DNA of 38,213 nt, from IMG/VR virus record IMGVR_UViG_3300032223_002028, positions 1-38,213 of that record. The stretch is one strand, 5' to 3'. Positions within the stretch are counted from its first letter, which is position 1, and each line of letters begins with the position of its first letter. Of this stretch, positions 7,037 to 13,257 are shown piece after piece. The notes beneath the pieces were generated by a model that searched no databases, had not been told where the DNA came from, and saw only the letters and a program-made list of their open reading frames with translations. The translations under genes and the position numbers were made by a program. This DNA comes from a virus.

Positions 7037-7390
7037 CGTGGTCGGCAAGCGCCTCACCTACCGCAGGCCTGATCGGGAAGCCGAAGCCCAAGAAGGGCAA
7101 GCGGTATCGGTCGCGGTGGAAGACGAAGGGGCGGCGCTGGGCTAAGCCGAAAAACGAAAGGGGACCTGTGAGGATCCCCTTCGCCAGTCACTCCCTTGCG
7201 GGAAACGGACACCCTCTCGGGGCCGCGAGTGGCCCAAATATACGCATCAGGGCTGTCCTATCAACCCCCGTTGGGCATTGCCGGTTCCGGGAGCTTTGGC
7301 AACCATGCCAGAACCTTGGTGAGGATTTCGTGAAATTCGCCTTCCCCAAGGCGAGGTATACCACCCTTTCGTGAGCCGGAGTACACGCCG
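6985..7390. other. Intergenic region rich in inverted repeats
   Basis: About 400 bases without a convincing gene. A frame open from 7012 to 7374 lacks a start codon before 7168. It encodes a short basic stretch (about 7072-7145) and then turns into poor codon use. Several inverted repeats are present: 7155-7183 (see terminator), GGTTC/GAACC enclosing TGGC/GCCA (7283-7315), ATTTC-GT-GAAAT (7325-7336), and CGCCTT-CCCC-AAGGCG (7338-7353). It could carry a structured RNA or regulatory sites upstream of the gene at 7391. Confidence 0.4.
7151..7183 (-). terminator. Intrinsic terminator for leftward transcription
   Basis: On the minus strand, a stem of CGAAGGGGA and TCCCC-TTTCG (one bulge) around a 10-base loop is followed directly by TTTTT. 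It would stop leftward transcripts coming from the integrase side before they enter the late genes. No T-run exists in the rightward sense. Confidence 0.5.
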
Positions 7391-7627
7391 ATGCAGCCCA
7401 TTCAAGAGCAGGCCCCGCCAGCACCCCCGGCCCATCCGGGCATCGTGGGTGCGCCCGTCAGTATCGGAAGCGGCGAGCGCGAGTGGCTTCGTGGCCCTCT
7501 GTCGCGGGAGGTCAGCTATCGGCTTGTTGTGTCGGGGGACGTTGGCGCTCGGGAGCTGGGTAAGCTGATCAAGTTCCTACAGGCACAGCAGGCCGTGCTA
7601 CAAGACGATGATGACGACATCGCCTAA
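7391..7627 (+). CDS. Small conserved phage protein (78 aa)
   Basis: After a Pro-rich N-terminus, the core REVSYRLVVSGDVGARELGKLIKFL and the acidic end QAVLQDDDDD match a short protein I recall from alphaproteobacterial phages. There it is usually followed by a protein like the next gene. A GGAG sequence lies about 10 bases before the ATG. Function unknown. The next gene starts inside its last codons. Confidence 0.65.
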   Translation: MQPIQEQAPPAPPAHPGIVGAPVSIGSGEREWLRGPLSREVSYRLVVSGDVGARELGKLIKFLQAQQAVLQDDDDDIA

Positions 7628-8021
7628 GGACGATCAGAGGCCCCAAGCCGACAAGTTCCGCGACCTAGCGCGCGAACTCGGCTGCGACGAGGACGAAGCG
7701 CGGTTTGAAGAAACGGTGCGGAAGGTGGCGAAGGCGCCGCCCGCGCCCGCGCCCGCGCCGCATCGCCCCGCAGGGTTGGGGACGATCCAGGGGAGAGGGT
7801 GCGCGAGCCGATCCGGCGGGGTCGATGAAGCCCACGACGGGGATGGTGGGGCGGGCGGGCATAGAGCGACTTCTGCCGCCGGGCCGCCGGAGGAGTCCAG
7901 CCGAAATCGGAACGTCCGGAGAACAAAGCCCGGGAGCCGGCCGGGACTTTTAGTCCCGAACCATTCCGATTGGGTCCGTTTCGTTCCAACTCGCAAGTCG
8001 GTGAAACGGGGTTTTCCCTAG
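7608..8021 (+). CDS. Small conserved phage protein with an unusual C-terminal extension (137 aa)
   Basis: The first 45 residues (KFRDLARELGCDEDEARFEETVRKVAK) match a short helical phage protein that I recall ending soon after this motif. Here the frame goes on through an Ala-Pro repeat and about 80 low-complexity, Arg/Gly-rich residues, across a hairpin at 7942-7958, to a stop 9 bases before attP. The extension may be read-through of non-coding DNA or follow a frameshift in the Ala-Pro repeat (about 7739-7760). ATG 7608 and 7611 are equivalent. It overlaps the previous gene by 20 bases. Confidence 0.5.
   Translation: MMTTSPKDDQRPQADKFRDLARELGCDEDEARFEETVRKVAKAPPAPAPAPHRPAGLGTIQGRGCASRSGGVDEAHDGDGGAGGHRATSAAGPPEESSRNRNVRRTKPGSRPGLLVPNHSDWVRFVPTRKSVKRGFP
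7931..7948 (+). repeat. 18-bp direct repeat left of attP (possible integrase arm site)
   Basis: The 18 bases CGGGAGCCGGCCGGGACT occur here and exactly again at 8163-8180, on either side of the attP core. Tyrosine integrases of this class bind direct-repeat arm sites beside the core. The second copy lies within the 3' end of the integrase gene. Confidence 0.45.
7942..7958. other. Perfect 7-bp hairpin next to attP
   Basis: CGGGACT and AGTCCCG flank a TTT loop. No T-run follows on either strand, so a protein-binding or RNA hairpin role near attP is more likely than termination. Confidence 0.4.
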
Positions 8022-8029
8022 GGGAAGTT

Positions 8030-8073
8030 TGGAGGCCTGGCCCGGAATCGAACCGGGGTGCAAGGATTTGCAG
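8030..8073 (-). other. Phage attachment site attP: 3' half of tRNA-Cys(GCA)
   Basis: Read on the minus strand, this segment is the 3' half of a tRNA gene: an anticodon loop containing CTGCAAA (anticodon GCA, cysteine), variable region, T-arm CCCGG-TTCGATT-CCGGG, acceptor strand CCAGGCC, discriminator T and CCA. The 5' half is absent, so this is not a working tRNA but the core that recombines with the host tRNA-Cys gene and restores its 3' end. The integrase stop codon is 16 bases away. Confidence 0.85.
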
Positions 8074-8088
8074 AAAAGGGCCGCGCTA

Positions 8089-9255
8089 CTACTGGTTGGC
8101 CCGATTAGTCTGTTGATCCAGTTCTTTACCGGCTTCGCCCGTTTCGTCAATCCCGGGAGGTTCGGGAGCCGGCCGGGACTGCTCGTCCAGCGCGGCCCTC
8201 AGATCGTCCTCGAGGACGTGCGCGTAGACCAGGGTCGACTGGATGCTGGCATGGCCCAGGAGGCGCTGGGCGACCCGCAGGTTCTTCGATGAGCGGAGGA
8301 TGTTCGTCCCGGCCGTATGGCGCAGGCTATGCGAGCCGCGGGCATTTTTCGTGGCGCGGAGACCGGCGTCGGCCATGGCCTTGCTGAGCGCCTTGCCGAT
8401 GCCGCGCATGGTGCGCGGGACCAGCCTCACCTTGTCGGTCTTCGGTTCGATCTGCTCCCTGAACCAGACCGTCGCCAGCCTCGCGCGGCGGGCCCGGCCG
8501 ATCCTCGCGGCGAGCATGGCGGCATCGGCCGGCAGGATCGGGATCGTATGGTCGTCGTCGCTCTTCCGCTCGCGCAGCGTGACCCGGCAGCCCTCCACGT
8601 CGACATCATCCAGGGCGAAGAACATCTCGCTGATCCGGCAGCCGTAGCGCGCCTGGAAGCGGACGAAGTCGTGCAGATGATCAGGGAGAAAGCCGAGCAC
8701 CCGCTCGACGTCGTCGGAAGTCAGGCCCTTTGGCTTGGGCTTGGGCTCCTTAAGCGCGAGCTCGCCCCAGTCGATCTCAGGGAAGGGCACCTGGGCGCCG
8801 ACGCCGCTGTTGAGCAGCTTGCGCGCCAGCTTCAGCGTCGGGCGGAGGGTAGCGATCAGATCGCGGTTCACCGTGGCGTTGGCAGGCGGCGTCTTGCTCG
8901 GGGTTAGCATCCCGCGCCGTTTCTGGATCGCACGCTGGATGTCCGCGAAGGTCACCTCGTTGACCGGCTTCGATCCACCCACAAGGTCTACCGCTACGTT
9001 GAGCCGAGACAGGGTCTGGTCGGCCGCCTTGTGATCGGAATTCGCCTGCCACCAGGCTGCCGCGGCCTGGCTCAACGTGGGGATCTCGACGGCGGGCCGA
9101 TCTAGTTCGCCCGCTGCGGCTGCGATCCGCTTCTTTTCTTCGACCCGTTCGGCTTTCGAGCGCGTCGTTGCTCCAGTAGAGCCCGTATATCGACGACCTT
9201 TTTGCTGGAAGTCGTAGTGCCAGAAGCGGCCTTTCTGCGGCTTGTAGACGGACAC
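8089..9255 (-). CDS. int: Tyrosine recombinase integrase (388 aa)
   Basis: The C-terminal catalytic domain shows all expected residues: Arg207 (GCRISE), Lys231 (RERKSDDD), His309 and Arg312 (HSLRH), His335 (LLGHAS) and the nucleophile Tyr344 (TLVYAHV). The N-terminal 60 residues (FWHYDFQQKGRRYTGSTG) resemble an arm-binding domain, followed by a helical core-binding domain (about 60-150). It integrates and, with an excisionase, excises the prophage at the adjacent tRNA-Cys attP. The gene is transcribed toward attP, and its start lies within the upstream excisionase-like gene. Confidence 0.95.
   Translation of the reverse strand: MSVYKPQKGRFWHYDFQQKGRRYTGSTGATTRSKAERVEEKKRIAAAAGELDRPAVEIPTLSQAAAAWWQANSDHKAADQTLSRLNVAVDLVGGSKPVNEVTFADIQRAIQKRRGMLTPSKTPPANATVNRDLIATLRPTLKLARKLLNSGVGAQVPFPEIDWGELALKEPKPKPKGLTSDDVERVLGFLPDHLHDFVRFQARYGCRISEMFFALDDVDVEGCRVTLRERKSDDDHTIPILPADAAMLAARIGRARRARLATVWFREQIEPKTDKVRLVPRTMRGIGKALSKAMADAGLRATKNARGSHSLRHTAGTNILRSSKNLRVAQRLLGHASIQSTLVYAHVLEDDLRAALDEQSRPAPEPPGIDETGEAGKELDQQTNRANQ
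8163..8180 (+). repeat. 18-bp direct repeat right of attP (possible integrase arm site)
   Basis: Exact second copy of the 18-mer at 7931-7948, here inside the last codons of the integrase gene and 90 bases from the attP core. Confidence 0.45.
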
Positions 9256-9509
9256 GATTTCACCTCTCCGAACCGCTCGCCGGCGAGGTAGGCCCGAAGG
9301 TCGGCCTCGGCGTAGCGTCGTGTATTGGCGCCCACGATCACGCTGCGGATCACGCCCGCCTCGGCCATTGCGCGCAAGGTCTTTTCGTTAACACCCACAA
9401 CCGGGGCGGCGGCCTGTGCACTGATCAGCGCCGATTCCGCGAAGGCGCGGGCGATCAGGGCCTCGGTCGCGGCGCCCAGAGCGTGATGGTCTCGGGCTTC
9501 GGCTCTCAT
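9102..9509 (-). CDS. Excisionase-like winged-helix DNA-binding protein (135 aa)
   Basis: Residues about 28-75 form a MerR/excisionase-type helix-turn-helix (ISAQAAAPVVGVNEKTLRAMAEAGVIRSVIVG...RRYAEADLRAYL), which picks a DNA site to bend during excision. The C-terminal 55 residues are basic and Ser/Thr-rich. They overlap the first 154 bases of the integrase gene in another frame. I recall similar C-terminal tails (CPST...VVDI.ALL) in related alphaproteobacterial proteins, so the overlap is probably real. It lies directly upstream of the integrase, as xis genes often do. Confidence 0.7.
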   Translation of the reverse strand: MRAEARDHHALGAATEALIARAFAESALISAQAAAPVVGVNEKTLRAMAEAGVIRSVIVGANTRRYAEADLRAYLAGERFGEVKSCPSTSRRKAASGTTTSSKKVVDIRALLEQRRARKPNGSKKRSGSQPQRAN

Positions 9510-9541
9510 CCGTCCCCCCGATCTGGGGATTTAGGGGGTTG

Positions 9542-9595
9542 GTTCATGCTGCCTCATATCCCCCGATTATCTGGAGAGCGTGCTGGGTTGCGGGG
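9542..9595 (+). repeat. Imperfect dispersed repeat, copy B
   Basis: Shares GTTCATGCTGC, CCCCCGA, T-A-CTGGAGA and GGGTTGC with 6984-7036, aligned with a single 1-base gap. In this copy the right part encodes the C-terminus of the leftward gene 9567-9944. Either sequence duplication or homology to a lost gene would explain it. Confidence 0.6.
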
Positions 9596-9944
9596 AAAGC
9601 ATCGGCTCAGAGCGCTTGAACTTGTAGTCGTACCAGCCGCCGATATGACCCGTGTCACCACGCAAGAAGATCACGCCGCCGCGCACGTTTAAGACGTCGT
9701 ATTTCTTGCCGACTGTCAGGTTGTGGAAGCTGTCCCAAGCATCAACGCACTCGACAGTATCGCCAACGCTGATTGCAATGGAGTCGTTGAGAGCGGCCAC
9801 AAATGCGCGGATCGCTTGGTTGAGGCGCACCATCTCCACATCATTGGGCCGGTGCGTCAGGGCAATCGTCACCTTATCGCGACTGACGTCCCATTTGCGC
9901 AACGCCAGCGGGGCGGTCGGCGGCAGCGAACTATTCTCTTCCAT
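9567..9944 (-). CDS. Early protein with small beta-barrel-like C-terminal domain (125 aa)
   Basis: Start ATG 9944 (MEENSSL) is preferred because AGGGG lies 6 bases upstream; the ATG at 9950 is too close to it. Residues about 25-60 are helical. Residues about 60-115 read as a small beta domain (VGDTVECVDAWDSFHNLTVGKKYDVLNVRGGVIFL), similar in style to SH3-like folds in phage early proteins. No function recognised. It is the last gene before the excisionase/integrase pair. Confidence 0.6.
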   Translation of the reverse strand: MEENSSLPPTAPLALRKWDVSRDKVTIALTHRPNDVEMVRLNQAIRAFVAALNDSIAISVGDTVECVDAWDSFHNLTVGKKYDVLNVRGGVIFLRGDTGHIGGWYDYKFKRSEPMLSPQPSTLSR

Positions 9945-9946
9945 CT

Positions 9947-10366
9947 TCATCCCCTGGAGTTAGCTTGTGGGTTGCGCCGCTTGGTCTCGAAGACCCCGGA
10001 CTGGAGCTTGCGACCCTTGGGCCACGGATCGGGACGCGCCGGGATCGGCCGGTCTGACGGCTCCTTCGGCCTGGTCAGCTTCTCCTGACGCTTGGCCTTG
10101 GCGATGGTCGCGATGTCGCCCTTGGTCTTTGCCGCGGAGCATGGCCTGCGCCATAGCGAGCGGTTGGGCATGGCGTTAGGGCCGTTGAGCCCGAGCGGCT
10201 GGACATGCTCGTCAATCACGCCCTCTCGGATCGCATCGAGCTTGACGCCGCAGCCACAGCCGCAGAGCCCCATTTGCGCGACGGCAAGGTCAATCACCTC
10301 GCGCCGGGTGAGGGCCTTGCGCTTCTCGATCTCCACGCGCTCGCGAGTGCAGAGGGGGTCGATCAC
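9947..10366 (-). CDS. HNH endonuclease-like protein (139 aa)
   Basis: The GTG start at 10366 overlaps the NinB stop (GTGA); the longer frame upstream is a shadow of NinB. The protein has a Cys cluster (CGCGC), then EH (in DEHVQPL), Asn (GPNAMPN) and a Lys-rich end (CSAAKTKGDIATIAKAKRQEK). This is the order H-N-K of HNH nucleases with a zinc-binding Cys pair. Sister proteins are common in the recombination block of alphaproteobacterial temperate phages. Possible roles are DNA recombination, packaging or host-DNA cutting. Confidence 0.75.
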   Translation of the reverse strand: MIDPLCTRERVEIEKRKALTRREVIDLAVAQMGLCGCGCGVKLDAIREGVIDEHVQPLGLNGPNAMPNRSLWRRPCSAAKTKGDIATIAKAKRQEKLTRPKEPSDRPIPARPDPWPKGRKLQSGVFETKRRNPQANSRG

Positions 10367-10791
10367 GCCGCCACCTGTTCGGCTGCATCGAAATGCTTGA
10401 GGACGATCCCCTCTCGCGCACACCATGCCAGCATAACCTCTAGAAGCTCGGAGAACTCGCCCTTGGTGAGCTGTGACGACCGATGGCCGGCGGGGAACAT
10501 CCCGTCTCCGTCCAGCGTGGGGAGGAACACAACCTCGGCTCCCCATGCCTGCATGAAGACGGCCTTGTAGAGTTCCGGCGTCATCCTCACCCCGTTGTGG
10601 ACCGGCCGCTGTTTGGCAATCTGGCCTAGCAGCGACCACAGGGCGGCGTTCTGGTCATCGGACCGCTTGGCCTCCCGCAACTCCATCACCCATGCCCGCT
10701 CGTTCTCGCGGCCGAGTTGGATGGCGCGGTCAACCCAGGCGTGGGCCTCGGCTCGGCGGGATGGGGTGAGGGGCAACAGGTGACGGGCCAT
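10363..10791 (-). CDS. ninB: NinB-like recombination protein (142 aa)
   Basis: The pattern RSDDQNAALWSLLGQIAKQRPVHNG and later QLTKGEFSELLEVMLAWCAREGIVL is that of lambda NinB (Orf), which helps recombinases load on SSB-coated single-stranded DNA. The length fits the family at about 140 residues. The ATG at 10791 overlaps the upstream stop (TGATG); a GTG at 10794 is also possible. It sits with an ERF annealase, as expected for a phage recombination module. Confidence 0.85.
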   Translation of the reverse strand: MARHLLPLTPSRRAEAHAWVDRAIQLGRENERAWVMELREAKRSDDQNAALWSLLGQIAKQRPVHNGVRMTPELYKAVFMQAWGAEVVFLPTLDGDGMFPAGHRSSQLTKGEFSELLEVMLAWCAREGIVLKHFDAAEQVAA

Positions 10792-11111
10792 CACCAGAGG
10801 CTTTCGCTCGTGACGAAGGGGATGGAGTCTGTGTCGTCGGCATCGAACGCGTTACCCGCCGAACCTCCACGCCCGGCCACAGGCGTTCCGCCTCCGCGAT
10901 CAGATCCGCGAAAGTCGTCGGGGCGCTGTTCCTTCGGCTTGATTTGGATCGAGAAGAACTTCTTCCCGTTGGCCTCTTTCAGCCACGCATTGATCCAGGC
11001 GGCCGTACCATCGGGCAGGACGCCGTTGCCGGTGTAGTCGGGATGGGTGTCTTTCTCTTTGCGGTCGTTCTTGAAGAGGCTGAACGATCCGGGCTTGGGC
11101 TCATAGGCCAT
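10791..11111 (-). CDS. Conserved early protein of the recombination module (106 aa)
   Basis: The N-terminal 60 residues (GSFSLFKNDRKEKDTHPDYTGNGVLPDGTAAWINAWLKEANGKKFFSIQIKP) match a small family common in phage and plasmid recombination blocks, with a compact beta fold. The tail is Gly/Asp-rich (GGGTPVAGRGGSAGN...DADDTDSIPF), resembling the acidic C-terminal tip of single-stranded DNA-binding proteins. An SSB-like role beside ERF and NinB is therefore plausible but not shown. Confidence 0.65.
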   Translation of the reverse strand: MAYEPKPGSFSLFKNDRKEKDTHPDYTGNGVLPDGTAAWINAWLKEANGKKFFSIQIKPKEQRPDDFRGSDRGGGTPVAGRGGSAGNAFDADDTDSIPFVTSESLW

Positions 11112-11128
11112 GTGCGGTCTTCCTTGTG

Positions 11129-11854
11129 CTAGGCGGCTTGACGGGTGTTGAGATCGACGCCGAGTTCCTTGGCCTGGTCCTCGGCTTCAGCGCGCAGGAT
11201 CACCCGCCACGCCTTGGGCATCTTCCCGATCTCGGCGGCATTGGCCTTGCACCACGTCCTCCAGTCGGCGCCGGTGGCGAGGGCGCTGATCTCCGACCGC
11301 ATGTCCTCGTGGCGCATGTCCAGGCCGTCTTTCTTGGCCTGATGGGCGCTCATTCCAGGCCCGGCACAGCCCCACCAGTCCGGTCCCTCGGGTGACGGCC
11401 CGGCTCCATTGCGTTCGGGCTGTACGACCGACTGCGGGGCGTTGGCGGGGGCGCTGCCGCGACCGACTGCGGTCTCCCCGTCGTCATCCACAGCCGGCAT
11501 CCCGAGGATGGACATCAGCGAGCCCCGGCGGGCATAGGTGAGGGCGGCCAGGGCGGCTTGCGGGTCTTGCTTGGCAAGCGGGATTTCAAAGTCGCTCTCG
11601 ACCCATTCGCCCGACGTGTGGATGATGCGGGTGGAGACGGTCAGGCAATGCCCAGCGGTGACTTGCCCGGCGCCCTGCATCACGGCCAGCCCATGCCTAG
11701 CGAGGACGGGGCGCGCGGTCTCGACCACGGTCTCAAGGTTGGCGTAGCGGTTGCGGAAGTGCGGGTTGGTCGCGGTCTTGGCGGCCCCCTCGATCTCGGA
11801 GAGCGCAGCCACGAGAGCCGGGGCGATGTTGGCGAGGCTATCGGAGTTCTTCAC
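11129..11854 (-). CDS. erf: ERF-family single-strand annealing recombinase (241 aa)
   Basis: The N-terminal 130 residues are typical ERF: ATNPHFRNRYANLETVVETARPVLARHGL, then DFEIPLAKQDPQAALAALTYARRGSLMSILGM, then DDDGETA. It anneals complementary single strands and probably circularises or repairs the phage DNA after entry. After a Pro/Gly linker, the C-terminal 70 residues are helical and variable, as in the family. The start overlaps the stop of the small gene upstream. It heads the core recombination module ERF - small SSB-like protein - NinB - HNH. Confidence 0.9.
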   Translation of the reverse strand: MKNSDSLANIAPALVAALSEIEGAAKTATNPHFRNRYANLETVVETARPVLARHGLAVMQGAGQVTAGHCLTVSTRIIHTSGEWVESDFEIPLAKQDPQAALAALTYARRGSLMSILGMPAVDDDGETAVGRGSAPANAPQSVVQPERNGAGPSPEGPDWWGCAGPGMSAHQAKKDGLDMRHEDMRSEISALATGADWRTWCKANAAEIGKMPKAWRVILRAEAEDQAKELGVDLNTRQAA

Positions 11855-12036
11855 GCCGCGTTCCTTTCCTGTTGGAGTTGACCGGCCCGGCGATATTCGA
11901 GGGCGAGGGCGAGCATCTGAGCGACCATGCGGCGCTGCATTCCGAAGCGTTCCCGGCGGTAGCTATCGCGGTATTGTCGGGCAGCTTCGAGGGCGCGGAG
12001 GCGAAGGAAGCGCAGGGTTGCGGGGTCGCTCGTCAT
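11851..12036 (-). CDS. Small basic helical protein (61 aa)
   Basis: The ATG at 12036 overlaps the stop of the tiny upstream gene (TGATG), so this start is preferred over a GTG at 12066. The protein is almost all helix and strongly basic (RALEAARQYRDSYRRERFGMQRRM), possibly binding nucleic acid. The stop overlaps the ERF start. Function unknown. Confidence 0.6.
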   Translation of the reverse strand: MTSDPATLRFLRLRALEAARQYRDSYRRERFGMQRRMVAQMLALALEYRRAGQLQQERNAA

Positions 12037-12116
12037 CACCGTCCCCATATCCAGAAAGCCACGCACACCATTCCGAGAGGGATGAAGACAGCGGCGTTGA
12101 GCGTTAGAGTTCTCAT
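12036..12116 (-). CDS. Tiny membrane peptide (26 aa)
   Basis: The 26-residue product MRTLTLNAAVFIPLGMVCVA plus FWIWGR is almost entirely one membrane segment. It is too short for usual gene finders, but both ends are locked into the operon: its ATG overlaps the upstream stop (ATGA) and its TGA overlaps the downstream start (TGATG). This supports real translation. Function unknown; a membrane-acting early peptide is possible. Confidence 0.55.
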   Translation of the reverse strand: MRTLTLNAAVFIPLGMVCVAFWIWGR

Positions 12117-12301
12117 TGGGGCGCTCCCGCTAGGCCGCAATATCCAGGCCCCGCTTCACTGTCGGTCGGTCGCCAAGCCATGCAGGCCGAACCAACGCAT
12201 CGCATCGGCGCATCGTACTGAGTCCCAGCGCGATAGTAGGCCGGGGCAGCGGAGGCGGGTGGACCGCAGCAAATCTTCGTCTTGGCTTCGTCTTCGGTCA
12301 T
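12113..12301 (-). CDS. Small Cys-rich conserved phage protein (62 aa)
   Basis: Starts MTEDEAKTKICC and ends CVGSACMAWR...GYCGLAG. This matches a widespread short phage protein with the same opening and a CxxxxCMAWR plus GYCGL ending, thought to bind a metal. Upstream GGGAG lies 9 bases before the ATG, and the ATG overlaps the previous stop (TGATG), which favours 12301 over a TTG at 12316. Function unknown. Confidence 0.7.
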   Translation of the reverse strand: MTEDEAKTKICCGPPASAAPAYYRAGTQYDAPMRCVGSACMAWRPTDSEAGPGYCGLAGAPQ

Positions 12302-12480
12302 CACAACTGCTCCCAAATCAGCAGGGCGACCGCGACAACGGCGGCCAGGGCAATGGCGAGGGCGATCCCCTTGCCGGATGCTCGTGGGCTCGTAACCTCG
12401 AACGCTGAACCGCTACGGGCTCCAAGGCGTTGGGCGTTGATCCAGATGGGATCGGCGCGAAGGAAGGGGTCGGCGCTCAT
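12301..12480 (-). CDS. Small C-terminally anchored membrane protein (59 aa)
   Basis: A 59-residue protein with a polar N-terminus (ADPFLRADPIWINAQRLGAR) and a C-terminal membrane segment (about residues 38-56) ending LLIWEQL. Its ATG overlaps the upstream stop (ATGA) and its stop overlaps the downstream ATG (TGATG), so it is a true member of the operon despite its size. Function unknown. Confidence 0.6.
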   Translation of the reverse strand: MSADPFLRADPIWINAQRLGARSGSAFEVTSPRASGKGIALAIALAAVVAVALLIWEQL

Positions 12481-12680
12481 GACCGGCCCTCGGCTTTGAG
12501 CCTGACAATCACCGTCTGGCCGTTGGCTAGGGCTACGTGGATCGCCTCGCCAAGCTCAAGCATATCGATGGCGCCGCCATTATCCTCAAACGCCCCCCAC
12601 TTCAGGGTCATTTTCCCAACGCCGCGCCCGTCGTTAAAGTCCCATCGGTAGCTCACAGGATCGTGGGGTTGCGTTTCCAT
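12477..12680 (-). CDS. Small early protein (67 aa)
   Basis: Begins METQPHDPVSYRWDFNDGRG; it has predicted beta-strands and the motif MLELGEAIHVALANGQTVIVRLKAEG, like a small beta-rich domain. The start at 12680 forms TGATG with the upstream stop; a GTG at 12683 is less likely. Conserved-looking, but function unknown. Confidence 0.6.
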   Translation of the reverse strand: METQPHDPVSYRWDFNDGRGVGKMTLKWGAFEDNGGAIDMLELGEAIHVALANGQTVIVRLKAEGRS

Positions 12681-13066
12681 CACGCAGCCCCCGGAGCGTT
12701 ATCGTCATCCACCAGACGGAGGAACGGCCACCCGATCCCCGCTTTGATGGCGCTAGCGATGTTGGGGTTGTTGATGCGGGCTACGCCGGTTTCGCTGTCG
12801 ATGGTTCCGATGACATGCGGCTGGCCGTATTTGTCGTAGATGGTGACGTCCGTGGCGCTGTCCCCATCGGGCTCCGGTACGGCCGGCAAGTCCTCGAGCC
12901 GCCTTGCGACGTCAGCGACCCTTGCCCGTAGCTGGCGAAGGTGGCCGACTGCGACTTGAGGCAGGGCGTTATTCAAGACGGCTTCACGGAGGCAGAGTGC
13001 GGCGTCTGAGGCGAGGTTGGCAGCGTCGGCAAGCTCGCGGACTTGGAGACGGTCGAGGGGCATCAT
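12680..13066 (-). CDS. Early hypothetical protein (128 aa)
   Basis: The first 60 residues form a long charged helix (LQVRELADAANLASDAALCLREAVLNN...HLRQLRARVADVARRLEDL), probably coiled coil. The C-terminal part (DVTIYDKYGQPHVIGTIDSETGVARI) is beta-rich. ATG 13066 and 13063 both overlap the upstream stop. Function unknown. Confidence 0.6.
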   Translation of the reverse strand: MMPLDRLQVRELADAANLASDAALCLREAVLNNALPQVAVGHLRQLRARVADVARRLEDLPAVPEPDGDSATDVTIYDKYGQPHVIGTIDSETGVARINNPNIASAIKAGIGWPFLRLVDDDNAPGAA

Positions 13067-13257
13067 TCGGCTCCGTTGTTGCTATGGCTGGCGGAATGGG
13101 GATCGGCGGCAGCGAGCCAAGAACTCACCAATATTTCCGCCTCCCTCATCGCCCCGAAAGCATGTTGAACAGTCGGGAACTTCCCGAAGGCGTAGTGGTC
13201 AGGGTCAGTGACGAGGCCGTATCCGTCGATGTCAGCGATGATGTGGAAGTGGCTCAC
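13063..13257 (-). CDS. Small early protein (64 aa)
   Basis: The GTG at 13257 overlaps the upstream stop (GTGA). The upstream part of the longer frame (to 13416) is an Arg-rich shadow of the neighbouring gene. The product VSHFHIIADIDGYGLVTDPDHYAFGKFPTV... is compact and Tyr/His-rich with a helical C-terminus. Function unknown. Confidence 0.6.
   Translation of the reverse strand: MSHFHIIADIDGYGLVTDPDHYAFGKFPTVQHAFGAMREAEILVSSWLAAADPHSASHSNNGAE

Noticed and set aside
7168-7374. 68-codon frame in the structured intergenic region
   Set aside because: Poor codon use, no ribosome site, and it crosses several inverted repeats.
8030-8073. A tRNA-Cys gene
   Set aside because: Only the anticodon loop to the 3' end is present; the D-arm and 5' acceptor strand are missing. 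It is an attachment-site core.
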